From contig NC_035791.1 of NCBI RefSeq assembly GCF_001653235.2, forward strand, positions 1,798,001 through 1,862,000: 64,000 nucleotides of DNA, given 5' to 3'. The stretch is from Pochonia chlamydosporia 170 (taxonomy: Eukaryota; Ascomycota; Sordariomycetes; Hypocreales; Clavicipitaceae). The position numbers and the translations under genes are program-made. The first letter of the stretch is position 1; each line of letters begins with the position of its first letter. Of the stretch, positions 31,640 through 43,628 are shown in pieces. The notes beneath the pieces are model-generated. The model saw only the letters and a list, made by a program, of their open reading frames with translations. It was not told where the DNA came from and did no database searches.

Positions 31640-33148
31640 GACCAGACCAGACCAGCCAGACATGGACAGCTCCAACCAGGAACAGCCTGCACAGCAACCG
31701 GACAGCAATCTGGTAGCATCCATTGGAAGCAGTCAAGCCTGGTGGCAGCAGCTCCAGCGGGCCAGTTGAGTGGCAACGGTTCAACTTGGCCGGGACCTGA
31801 ACTAACCGGGCTTGAGACAACAAGCGTTGGCGGGTGTGGCAACTTGCTCCGGGCTTGTGAGTGAGGGATGGACGCCAGGAAGGAAGCTCCAGGAACTGTG
31901 CCAAAACGCCTGAAAGGGAAAGCCTGGCGTCGTCCACAACACAAATGCAGTTGATGGTTTCGGCGCTGTGGCGGCGCCTACTATAGTGGTACTATCCACT
32001 AAATATGGGCAGCTGGTGGGGAAAGTCAGCACCTATCTCTCAATGGAAGCGCTGTGTGGTGCTGTTCAGTGCTCTAGCTTAGAACTGTTCACTTGAAACT
32101 TTCCAACCTTGGAAGCGAGAGTTTGGAAGGACGAAGCAGGCATAAACCCTGAGCTGCAGTGTGGAGTGCTCGGCTCAGTGCCACCCTCCACCAGACCCCT
32201 CCCTGGGACGCGCCGAGTCTTTGGCCCTTTGGAGAGACCAGGCCTTGGTGTCTTGTCTGGTGGTGATCAGAATGGAGTTCACGGCCGGGTGCTGACAAGT
32301 TCCACCGCCTTCCCAGGTTCAGGCACACAGCTTGCAGACCAGACAACAACCTGATGCTCGCCACACCACGACTTTGCATCAGCATCGCGTACACGTATCC
32401 ACTCGATTCGACCAGAACCCGATGTGCAAAGTTTAACTGGTTGCGAGTTGAGCTCCTTTCCTTCCTTCCTTTCTCTACGAGATATTGTGTACCCATCGCC
32501 GGCGATGTTTCTTTCCTCGTGGAATTCAAGCAAGTCCTCGGTCAGTTTGTCCTGGCGCGAAAGTTGAGGGATCCTGCTGGAGCCAGAAACAAGACGCATT
32601 CGGCTCAGACCATTTCGGACCAGACCTCACAATTGTGTTTTCTGCCATCGTCTGGTCTGGTCCTTGCCTTGTCATCCGCAGCCTGCGGGTCCATGCCGTA
32701 CCCATGGCAGGGTGGATTAGGTGGCTTGCCGTCAATGGAATCTTAATGGGGAACACGGGCTGACGACTGCACGTCAATCGGCCGGACTAAGAACGCAGGT
32801 TTCATTGTGATTTGCTCTGCTTCGCTGCGTGCCAGACACGAGCTTGCGAGACACGACACAGACCATGCCTCCGGTGCTTGACCATCTCCGTCTCCATATT
32901 GTAATCCTTGTCAGAGGTGAGTAGAGGCTTCCAGAGGTTCATGACTGTGACCGCATGACAACTGAAGCCTTTCATTGCGAGGCTGTTCTCCATCACTCCG
33001 TGCTCTGCTTGAGGAGAATAAAAATAAACACAAAAAAAATTACTGCAGTTCAAGGACAGGGCGGTTTCCATTTAACTTGACAGCTCAAAAAGCTATGAAC
33101 AAGGGCCAAGAAAAAAAAATTGATCATCTCACCCAGACTTGACCAGAC
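31640..33148. repeat. Cluster of GACCAGAC octamers
   Basis: The octamer or its complement occurs at 31640 and 31645 (overlapping), 32337, 32618, 32650 and 32655 (overlapping) and 33141. The same word recurs at 7163, 7168, 10636, 20701 and 38461 in other intergenic regions and at 23111 and 47168 in coding sequence. About two copies would be expected in 64 kb on both strands with even base use. Function unknown. Confidence 0.55.
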
Positions 33149-36146
33149 ATTGCTGGCTCGCATGCCTTTGCCCACTTGTCTGGCTGACGACAACGGCAGC
33201 TGCGCCTTCCTTTCGCGTTCTGACCATGTTGGCCCTTACTTGCAATTTTGTTTTCTTGATTTAATTCTTTTCTTGACCGCCAAATCCGCCCCATTCTATC
33301 ACTTTGGATTGAATCACAGCCATAGCCAAACAATTGCGACGTTCGCCTCAGCCCTTTCACAATATTTTTCTTTCTTGCAGGGTTTGCGTTGACTGAAAGG
33401 CATGCCGGTAGCCTCGGCCAGAAGGTCGTGTTGATAGCGCCGCGTCTAAAAGGGGGGATGGCTTACTTCGTATGATTGGGTGAGCGTTCTGCCCATGGCA
33501 TTGATCCGTCCTGCACTAAACAAGGGACCGTGGCCCTGGGCAGCGTTAGAGAGGATGGGTGTGGACACCTTGGATTACCATTGCAGGAGCACCGCCATCA
33601 TTGATCCCCCATTGATCCAGGGAGGAGAACATTTTCGAAGGTCGAATCTCGTACGACGGTCACTCGTCGACGACGGAAACTTGCTCGGGGAATATTGCAT
33701 GCCGGTGTAGTCCGTGTTTTTCTACTCAGCCTGGGTGCAAGTTGAGGAACCATGAAATACCTATATAAATGCACTTTCGGCTTTCTCCAGGATACAGCAA
33801 CTGGGTCTACACATGGAGACGAGAGTACTGTCTCTGTAGGCTGCAGTGATTCAACCAGGATAATGCCACAAACCCCGTTGACGCATTTGTTGGGTTTTGG
33901 TTCGGGGTGATGATTCAGCTGTTGATATTGATATAGTTTCTCCCGGCCTTGGCCGTGTCTCTTGGCTGGAGGCACAATCTACGCATAACGAGCCTCACGG
34001 GTCAAAGAGAAGAGCAAGAGGGCTAAGGGGAACGACGCCAGGTTGGACGAAGGACAGGTGCCGACACAGGTATGAAGTGCCGACAGTATCTAGTTTCTTG
34101 AAAGACTCCGAGTCCAGCGTCCACGACGTCGAGATGAAGTCTGCGTATTAACGCTCTGGTGTATCACCAGTCACTGGCGGGAAACAATACAAAAGGAGTG
34201 GTATTGGCCGAGTCCCTCCACTCATTACTCCGTACCTCCAAATACTATTAGCCGGCAGTGGCGCGCTGCGCTGATCCATTACTCAACCGGAAAGACAGAT
34301 CGCATCAGATGAGACTGGGGCTGACCCTTAATTCAGACATTACAAGGTCACCGGCATGCCAATACGACCTACGAAGCGCCTCTTGTGCCCTCTTCCACTG
34401 GTGGTGTAAGAAGAGTATTGCGTTGCGTGTGTGTACGCAGATGCAGAGTGTACGCAAATTATATCAATCCATTGGGCCTGTTGCAGGAACTCAACCACCA
34501 ATGCAAGCCACAAAACACAAGACATGCAGGTAGGCAGACATTACACAAAAACACACAGACATCGATCGAGGAAGTGTGGGGGATTCGTCGGAATTTGGAG
34601 CTGGCGTTGACAAAACTGCTCTGCCTCCTTTTCCACCATCATCAAGCCCTGTCTCCGGACATGGCGGTTGGTCTCCTGCTAATTGCTTTGTCAAGTCAAA
34701 AATGTCACTCGACAATTAACCTATCGGTGGTTGTTCTCAATCTCAGTGCCAACGGATGTCTCGTCTCGTCACAAAACTAGATCAATGTCCTGTGCCAAGA
34801 GCCGACATTTAACCACATCTGGCTGTTCCCCAGTCGTACCCCTTTTTTTACAATCCTGGCCAGGGCACTTGATGTCCCTTGCTGAACCAGGGCCTAATTC
34901 CCCATGATGAGATGAGAGGAAATCAATCTCAGACTCTGGTGGCCATGGGTAATTTTGGAAATATCACTTCGACACGGGGGTATCCTTCACCGCCTAAAGC
35001 CTGGATACGCCTCCGGCACGCCTCAACTAATTTCATTCATATATCACCAATATGTCTGGTTTCTTCCTGAACAATGGCGGGCGACGATTCCGTCCGACGG
35101 ATTCTTTAGTAAGACGCCTCTGTAATAATTGAATTCCGATCCTTGGTTCGGCGAAGGAGCATTGTTCGGGCAGGGCGGAAGGATACAGACAAGGGTCACT
35201 TGGCGTCAATCCCTTCCTCTACAACGATCAACATTTGCCAAAATCGTTTGCTCCCCTTGACTTTATGCAGAATACGTTTGTACTGTACTCGTGGGACTTG
35301 AGAAAGCATATGGGATAGTGCGTGGGTCAAACCCCAACTATCAAGTGCCACCCCCTCATCACTGAGCCTGTTATGTCAAAAACTCCATGACGGTCCCTCT
35401 TGTGCCTTGAAGGGATGAAATGATAGGACATAGGACCGGTGCCATCGCGTGCAGTAGTGCCAAGTATGGCATGGGAATCCACTCACATGAAAGCTGTTCA
35501 AGTGTCATGCGTGGCGAGCAATGACACCAGCAATCTGATCAGTTTTTCACCTGTGGCTCTTTTTTACCTGTGATTTCTTCCGGGAAGCATCGTAGCGATG
35601 TGTCGAGAGAATGTCGCTCATGATGCAAAGAGGAAGGTGTCCCATCTTCATGGCGTGACGTGGCGTTGCGGTGCCTCATCGAACAAGCCCATTTTCGATC
35701 GATCAAGTTCCATCTTGTCTATTTTCGTCTTCTCGGCTCTTTGCTGTTGAAGTGATGATGACAGACAATGGGAGCTCTTGAGCACGGGAATGTCAAAAGC
35801 AAACAAGTCCAATCACACATGGCAAAATGCCCTCAGTGATGATGTGTTGTTTCGTGCTGTGCCTTGTCGCTCTTTTCGCTCTTTGGACGCACCGAACCAC
35901 GAAAACCATAAATACGAATACGTTCATGTGAGCCAACCACAACCAAAAGATACGGCAAGAGTTGCCATCCATTGACACATCCAACAACCAAGTTGTCGGA
36001 ATGGCTGCAATCCATATTCGGCCTCAACAAACACTAGCCATCTAGTCACACTCTAAATCCAAAGCCACCGCACCACCAGGACACAGGCGGCCAGCGCCGG
36101 GACATAAACTTCCGTACCTTTGTCAGAGCAAAGTTTGATATTGACT

Positions 36147-36160
36147 GTACAGTACTGTAC
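36147..36160. repeat. 14-base perfect palindrome GTACAGTACTGTAC
   Basis: A self-complementary 14-mer, extended by a further tgtac unit at 36161-36165. Intergenic. It could be a dimeric protein binding site or chance. Confidence 0.6.
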
Positions 36161-38851
36161 TGTACTTGACCTTTTTTGTACTCCGTATCGTGCGCGTATC
36201 GAATTTCCATGGGCCATTCTCCATGTCCGTCCACACACTTCCAAATGCAGATGTTTCCGAAATCCCCATGCTGATGTGATACCTGGCACCCGATTTGATT
36301 CTGTATCTAGTTACCTCAAGGCAAGTTTCAACTTAATTTCTTCACCGGGGATTGGGTCAACAGTATGGCACTTTTCGTCTAGACTAAACAGTCACGATGA
36401 GGGATATTCATGCCGCTCAATGCAAATCGACAAAGACGCCTATCACATGTTGCCCTACTACCTTTTTGCCACATTTCCTCCATCTCGATGCATGAATCCA
36501 CGGTTCGACAATGGTGATTGGTGCTGCCAAACTCAACTTTGTTTACGCCTGGTGCCTGATTTCCAAGGATCGCTCAACATGTGAAGCATTCGACCCGAGT
36601 CCAAGTAAGACGCCCAAGTTGAGTAATTCGCCAACGCTGCACACACGTTACGTATCACAAGAAACCTTGAACCCAAGCCCATGTAACATGTATTCAATCT
36701 CAAACAAGTCCCCGCCACGCAAATGGCCAAGAGATGTCGCCCGTCGCTAACATCCGAAAACGTCCCCGGTGGTAGGGTATCTCACGACGGAGCCCGACAT
36801 GCGTCTTGCATCTTTCCAGTGGCTTGGCCGCCTGGTATATTTCCAGAATGGACGATTTTCTCCAACATGCCGCATCGTTGAAAGGGAATTTCACTTTCCG
36901 CAAGTGCGGGCAACGCTTTTGTAAATGGATCCGCAATTCCCCCGCGCAGAGAAGGGGTATCCTGAACCATGGTGTTGCGGCTGATTAAGGACTCCACTGA
37001 ACGCGAGGGAGTGGCTTTGAGTGTTTCTGGAGCTAGTGGTTGGATATTGAGACTTGACGCGTAAATGATGAGATGCGTCTTTTTTGGGAGGATGAAGCTT
37101 TGAGCGGATAATGTTCCGATTTTGTGACGATGGAGAGGGGATCGTGACGCTAGAGTTGGGTCTTGAGTTGTAAGTTTAGGTGGTTTGAGTTGAGGTTGAC
37201 GGCATTCATGGTCATGCGTGGGTTAGAACGGTATGTGGTTTGAGGATATAGAGGAGAGTGTAAGTCTAGGTTGCAATTGCTGTGACTGTTTATGCTAGCC
37301 CTTGAATTGCCGTAGTTGTGAGAATCTGATGGTAGAGGTGAATAACACGCCAATTGATGCGAGTATCAACATTACTTTGACATATGTTGTAACGGACATT
37401 CAATTGGCCAGCAATGGTTGACTCTTTATGTTACAGTTCTTATGCAGTTACAGGGCACTGGGAACAGAGCAGAAATGTCGTGTCACCGTGGCAGCAATTA
37501 CCGTCTCTAACACAGTCCGACATGATACAGGCACGTCGCTGTCAACTAGGCCTGCAAGTGTAGAATCATATATAGGCTCATAGAACTGTGTCCAACTTCA
37601 ATGTAGCATCCATCGCAATGGGGTATCGGATTCAACTTCAAGTCGATGGGAAAATGGGCATGTCAGGCTTGTCTGCAAGTTGAAGTTGGCATTGCCTTTC
37701 CCAAAACGAACAATAAAACAGATCAGCCTCGACCGCATCTTCATTTTCATATGGGGTTTAGCTGCTGCTTCTCTTGCCAGACGTTAGTGTTGCAGTTCCC
37801 GAAACCGTCCAAAGGTTTGTCAAGGTCGGAGGAAACAAAACCACGGTGGTTTAGAGTTGCGGCAACTACGTTAGGAGTGATTCGGAAAATTTAGCGGGAG
37901 TCCGAGTTTACCTGAACACGGATATTTGATAAAGATTCTAGAATCAGAAAGCGCGTGAAATTGTCCGATGAATGCATTGTGTGACGGCGTTGGATTGTTG
38001 TCGGATGGTGAGTGAGGAATTTAGGATGCAAACGGTATCTTGGTGGGCACCTAAATGATGCGGCGCTCTAGGGTAGTTGGTAGATGAGAGCTCCACTAGG
38101 GATGCCGAGACATGTGGCCATTACAAACACTAATTGCTTTTGACGAAATTTCAGGTTGTTTAAAAAACAACAAAATAACAAGTACTTTTATTTCCACGAT
38201 AGCCATGATATCTACAATGCATGAAAATTGTCCCGGTCGCTGGAAACTCATCGTGCTGGCTAAATAACAACACACGTGACCTTGATATCCTTCACTCCCA
38301 TCGCTCCCTCACCGGCGCTAAAGCTGAAGGAGGCGGATAATTATACCCCGACTCTGACAGCATTTCACAATGTGACTGTCGTGACACACTGCACCATGTG
38401 CGTCATGAGCAATTCGACCTCGCAGCTCGTGTACTGCAAGGCGACGTAGCCTGTGTGCCCGACCAGACAGGATCATCCTCGTCCTCGTACCCTGCCTGCT
38501 TCTGTGGCGTCACCTCTGCATTGACGAAGCCGCGAGGTGACTCAAGTTTAAGCTCCAGACCCAAAAGTGGACTACAGCTGTATTTGTGCAGCTTGACACT
38601 TTTGTTGTGGACAATCAATATCTGCAACATCGGTCTTGGCATCGCGAATCAAGGCAGCAGACGAACGAATTCATGGGTGCCCATGCTTGTCGCACAGCGT
38701 CAAGTTTCACATAAACAGAATCAAACAACACATCATAGGCAGCACACCTATCCTGGAACAGGCAGAGAAATAAACTGCCCACAGTCGCATCTTGTAAGTC
38801 GCAGCGAGCCTTGGCGGCGCCAGGCGCTCTAGTCGGGGACATTGGGCAAAT

Positions 38852-40440
38852 ATGGTTGGCGTCCCTCGCAGTACTGGATGTCAACTGTGTCGAAAGAGAA
38901 GAGTCAAGTGTGATGAGGTACGGCCAGAGTGTGGAAACTGTCGCAAGTATGGCGCCGATTGTCCTGGATACGACCGTGGCATCAAGTTTGTATCTGGAAA
39001 GCATGTCATTCGGCAACGGAAGAAGGCAGGGGTCAGCGAAAGCAGTGTGTCGAGCAAAGAGGGATCGCCATTTTCAGCAGCATCCAGTAGAAGTGCTTCT
39101 ACAAAGGGATCGTCTCCGGCTTCAGAGTCAACCACGTCTTCTATGCTGCTACGTTCGCCCGGTCCCAACAGGGGGGATTTCGTCAGCACAATCGTGGCTT
39201 CTGTGAAGGCGGATATTTCCAAGGCAGACGTGTCCGGGTTTCTGTCCTGGTGTGAAATGAACAAGTTGGGAGAAAAGGCAGTTTTGGATGGCGCCATGTG
39301 TTCCTTGGCTTTGCACCTCGTGGGTAAGGAGAACAAGGACGATGGCATTGTTGCACATAGTAGGACTATATATGGACATTCCCTGGTGCAGTTGCAGACG
39401 AGCTTGAGGCATGCCACGGAGTGGAAGCAGTCTGAAACGCTGTGTGCCGCCATGTTGCTTTGTATATTTGAGGTGAGTGGGTTTTGCAGCACTTGCAGTT
39501 CGGGACATGATGGGTTGCTGACGCTGGCGAATAGCTGTTTGCTGGGACAAACTCTTCCGATTCGTGGCTCATGCACGCCAGAGGTATAGGGACGTTGATA
39601 GAGCAACGAGGACCGGCTGCTCACGCTGATGGGTGGGATGCTGCCATGATTTTGGCATTTCGAGGCGTCCTGGTTCGTTTATCCATCTTCGTTATACCGT
39701 GTAGTGGGCATAACTGACCAAGACAGATCATGTGTGACATGTTTTTCCCCATAGGCGAAGACTGCTTCCTCTCCCGCCCGGAATGGAAGCCCATAATCCG
39801 CGATGGTGGCCGCCATATACTTCACCCTGCGGACCACCTCGTCCACACGATTCACACCATCGACGAGTTCTTTGAACGCCTGGCGGAAATGCCCAGCGTC
39901 TTAGCACCCGCATATGTCCTCCGGGAGTCCAAGGCAATGGGCACGCTGAGGCAGCCAGAGGATGTGAAGATAGCCGCCCTGGCCCTCCGTTCCATTGAGA
40001 TTCGAAGGCTCTTCAATGCCTGGTTCGACAAGTTTACTACGATTGCGCCACTACCATATGACATTCCGTCTCAGGACCCAGACTCCCCGTTTGACTTTGT
40101 CTTGCAGTATAAGATGTCTTGGATGGGATCCATGTATGTCGGTTACTGGGCTTGTCTTCTGATCCTGCAGGAGGCCCTGGTGCAGTGTGAGTGGCCAGAG
40201 GAGATTGAACAGTCGAGAGGCGAGCTGGTTCGGAATATTCTACGCTCGGTTGAAACTGTTGGGGCGGGCACAATGGGCCCGTACAGGGTTGGATTCGGTA
40301 TACGGATAGCGTACGAGTTTGCGAGTGCAGAGTCACAGCTGTGGGTGAGGAGGGTGCTGGATCGGTTTACCAAGACATACGCCGCTACAGACAAGGCGAC
40401 GTATCCTGAGCCGAGGACTGATGACGGTGGATATTCGTAG
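38852..40440 (+). CDS. Zn2Cys6 transcription factor
   Basis: Three exons: 38852-39472, 39535-39672 and 39727-40440, 490 residues. The zinc cluster is at the extreme N-terminus: MVGVPRSTGCQLCRKRRVKC with Cys at 10, 13, 20, 27, 30 and 37, then CPGYDRGIKF. A Ser-rich linker (residues 65-100) separates it from a helical regulatory region. The middle exon encodes LFAGTNSSDSWLMHARGIGTLIEQRGP, a motif widespread in the C-terminal domain of this fungal class, which confirms the splicing. The C-terminal exon has LYKM-like helices (FDFVLQYKMSWMGSMYVGYW). It should be a nuclear DNA-binding regulator. No target can be named: the downstream neighbour is a small hypothetical gene and upstream lies the 8.7 kb gene-free region. 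Confidence 0.9.
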
Positions 40441-40762
40441 TTGTCGTCCATGAGCTGAGACTTCAAGAGGTGGATACTGGACTCGTATAACATGGAGCAG
40501 AGGGCAGAGGGCGACAACTGTGTGACACAGGTAAAGGATTTGCATAGAGTCATATATTAGAAAAGGTATCTTGTTCAATTCTTTCCCACACGGGGTATCA
40601 ATCATAATCTTCATTTATCCCTTCCCCCCAAATCCATGCTAGAATATTATTCCGTCATCATTAAATCTCGTAAAAGTCGTTCCGTGCCAGCCAGCAACGA
40701 TCATGCATATAGTCTATAAATAAACTTTCATCGTCAATGCTGAGGACTTAAAATGGCCGTGC
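40441..40762. other. Intergenic between convergent genes
   Basis: 322 bases between two stop codons. AT-rich, probably 3' untranslated sequence. Nothing else seen. Confidence 0.4.
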
Positions 40763-41162
40763 TCAAATCTTCCTCCTAATCGACCTGGCTAGGTCCATCA
40801 GCGAAGGGCCTCTGAAGAAGAACTGGTCCGTGTGACGGCCACAGGTCGTGTGGACGTTGACAGTAGGCGAAGACTTGATGAGGCCAGTTTGTGTTTTGCG
40901 GAGCGAAAATGTGGTGGAAGAGGTCGATGCAGTGCTGGAATACGATGCAGAGCGCTAATCATTGTTAGTTACTTTTTGCTTTTCTTTTGTTTAGTCTCGC
41001 TGGTGATGGAAGATGGGATCGGCGTACCTTTGTTGACGCGGGGAGGGAGGAAGCCTCCGAGTCGTCGGTCTTTCTTCTGTTGAGGTTGAACTTGTCGGTT
41101 GGGAGGGACGCCAGGTTCAGTGGTGGAGGGGGAGGAGCGCGAGATGAGCTTGGTTTATCCAT
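40763..41162 (-). CDS. Small two-exon hypothetical protein
   Basis: Exons 41162-41028 and 40954-40763, with a 73-nt intron, give 108 residues. The start MDKPSSSRAPPPPPLNLASL is Pro/Ser-rich. It is followed by PTDKFNLNRRKTDDSE, then a Ser/Thr stretch and the ending CGRHTDQFFFRGPSLMDLARS plus IRRKI. That last block looks conserved-protein-like (aromatic and charged residues in a short amphipathic helix) and is the best argument for a real gene. No membrane segment, signal peptide or catalytic motif is seen. The splice junction joins two phase-0 codons and the acceptor is preceded by an ACAATGATTAG tail. Family and function are unknown to me. Confidence 0.6.
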
Positions 41163-43628
41163 TTCGAATTTTATTTGGTGTTGAGGGTAGTTTGAAGATG
41201 GGTTCTTGTCAAGACTAAAGTTGCAGACAAGTGTCAGATGGAAGGACACGGCTTTAACACCTGACGTTTTCTTTGTTCTGCCCAACCAACAGCCGGATCT
41301 ACTAGACTAGTATTCTTTGTTGGCTGATAGCGTCAAGTGTATGGAGTAGTGAGACAACGCTCGGATCTATCGCAGGTTTCAATAGTCGGATTCAAATATT
41401 TCCAAACAATAGGAACAACTCTTGACATGAAAAGAAATTGGTATTCAATGCCCGAAAAAAGAAAAGTGTAACAGAGGAAATGGTGGCCGAAGCCGCTTTT
41501 AAGCCCAAGGCACCGTGTCGCTTCAGCTCTCCGGATAGTGCCAATTAACTTCGCATTCCCACGCAACCACGAGATGCTAAGTCGCTCCAGTCAGCTCGGC
41601 ACCGGCAAGCTTGCGTAACTGACCACGACGTGGACTCGCTCTATGGCTCCCCCAAAAACACTCACTGTTTATCATGCCCACAAAATCGCTTGGCTTGCAG
41701 TTGGGCTGAGGTCAGCAGTCCCCTCATTCTGGGGTAATTGGCCAATTGCGGTCGGCACTGGTGTCTCGTAGCAAACATGACGGACTGGCCGATTGGGCAT
41801 GGCAGGGCCGTAAGGCAGCAGAATAAAATGCTCAAGACAGACATTTGATTCTCTTTCGCTGGCCGTACCCCACGTCTTGTTTGAAACACCATTAGCTTTC
41901 CAGGGTTTGTTCTGGCGTTTTTTTTTTTTGGCGATTTTCTGTCCCAAGGGTTGGTTGTCATATGACTCCGATGATCTTGGCCCTTGGACTGGCCCTGTGA
42001 AGGCGCGATAACGAGAAGGAGGCGCAGATGAGTGACTTGTGGGATTCCTGGTTGCCTGGCCACTTGGGAAGGTTTCTGGAAGGTCTCGATCCCTGTTGGA
42101 ATGCTTTAGTTCATGTAGTTGATGGCTTGGCGAGTGTTTTGCGGAGCGGACATGTCGGCTCCGGAGGGACGAGAAGCGAGATGAAGCTTTGGAGAAGAGG
42201 GACTTTGTGATTTGGGCCCGATGGGATTACGAGGAGGTTGTGGTAGAGGGAATTGCTAAATTCCATATCATGCAAGCGTTCAATACGAGTACACACTAAT
42301 AATAGCTGAATCACACTACGATAGTCACGATATGAAGAGGTAAGATTCTACATATTAACAATATTGAAAATGAATTGGCTCAAAACATTATATAAATAAC
42401 CTCATCTGCTATTTTCCCAGTAAATTATCGTCACTTCCCGTCAATGTCGGCGTTCCAATGCCACCGCTCTCCGTTATTCCCGCTCTAATCCCTACAACTT
42501 CGGCCACATAGTGGCTGTGCCACTAGCCTCACCCGCCTTGCCTGTTCCAATGTTGCCTGAGGAATCCACCCTCACTTGCACTCATCTGACTCCGTCTCCC
42601 AACTCCAGACCCAGCACCAAGCCCAGCTTCCACGTTGGTGGGACAGGCGTTCATCGCCAGCCTTAACCGGGGAGCTTGGACGGAGCCGCGACAATGGCGT
42701 CATGGCCGATGAGATGTGCCGGGGAGAAAGATCTAATCTACGATATGAAGTTGAATAAATTCGCACGAGGAATTGAAAAGTCTCTATTCGGTTCCAAGAG
42801 TCCGCAGGAGCGTCAAATAAAGCGCATTTTCGATACAAACCGCGTGATATTCCAAAAATTGAGTTATTGTTCTTGTTTTGGGATTATTTTAAAAATATTC
42901 AAAGTTCATTTAAATCATCGTTTGCAAATGTTTGAATGGAATTGGATGCTATTCAACCCCGGTCGCGCGTTTTTGGTGGTGCTCTTGAGTCTTTTTGCAC
43001 TGCTAAAGTGGAGACTCCTTTGGCTGGGGAACAATGACGGCGCCTCCTATTCGCCAGGCATTGCCTTATTAAGTACACGTGAGAGTGGTCCACCGTTGCC
43101 TGTAGACCAGTCTGTCCATCCGCGACGCGCATCGAGAAGTCAAACCAAATGGACTGGCCCAGAGGCTCTGTCGCATCCATCGCCCATCACAGCCGTGTTT
43201 CCTTTGTCCGAAAAAGTTGCTGAACCACGCCTGGCATCTAATTCTGTTATCGATACGCCATTTGCGATTGTATATTACCTTTCGCGTCTCCGGCCAGTAC
43301 ACCTTGGTGGTGAGCTGGGGTCAAGGTGCTTTGCTCTCTTCATGCATGCGGTGCACTTTTATCAATAGCGTTGGTTGGCGATCAAGGTACGATTTATGGC
43401 ATTGCCACATGGTGCACGAGAATACTGAAAACACCCTATCCGTCCATTATGTACAATTAACTTCCTTCGCCAAGCGACAGTGCCGTGCTTCCTCCCCTTT
43501 CGAAAGGAGACTGTAACTGACATTTCCTCTCATCCTTTAGTTGACACCTGATCCTTTTCGTTTCGTGTCCGTCATCTCGCCTTTGAAACCTCGCGAGTCG
43601 TACATATTGAGGGAATTCTTGCCTCAAA
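41163..43628. other. Intergenic, promoter side of both neighbours
   Basis: 2.47 kb between divergent gene starts. A 230-codon frame at 42676-43368 has a Trp/Leu-rich hydrophobic stretch (LVVLLSLFALLKWRLLWLG) but no known motif or flanking splice signals, and I do not call it a gene. The last 200 bases are C/T-rich, fitting the YTA7 leader. Confidence 0.45.

Larger units (their letters stand above)
30162..38851. other. 8.7 kb region without a convincing gene
   Basis: Upstream of BNI4 (-) and of a Zn2Cys6 gene (+), so both promoters and leaders lie here. The first 1.8 kb is pyrimidine-rich on the BNI4 sense strand, which keeps a 384-codon frame open (31944-30790) without any protein motif. It contains a (gcag)n-like tract at 31561-31580, cgcaa repeats near 31097-31114, a cluster of GACCAGAC octamers at 31640-33148, two TACTCCGTA 9-mers and a GTAC palindrome. 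I find no tRNA, transposase or reverse-transcriptase sequence. Long leaders, non-coding RNA or lineage-specific exons are possible. Confidence 0.5.

Noticed and set aside
30790..31944. 384-codon minus-strand open frame upstream of BNI4
   Set aside because: Its Ser/Leu/Pro/Cys-rich translation follows from pyrimidine-rich DNA, with no domain, and two other frames on the same strand are also open. Likely BNI4 leader or promoter.
38398..38832. 144-codon frame just before the second Zn2Cys6 gene
   Set aside because: It overlaps the leader of a confident gene and has no recognisable content.
42676..43368. 230-codon frame with a hydrophobic stretch before YTA7
   Set aside because: No family resemblance, AT-rich irregular composition, and overlap with the expected YTA7 promoter. 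One possible membrane segment is not enough.
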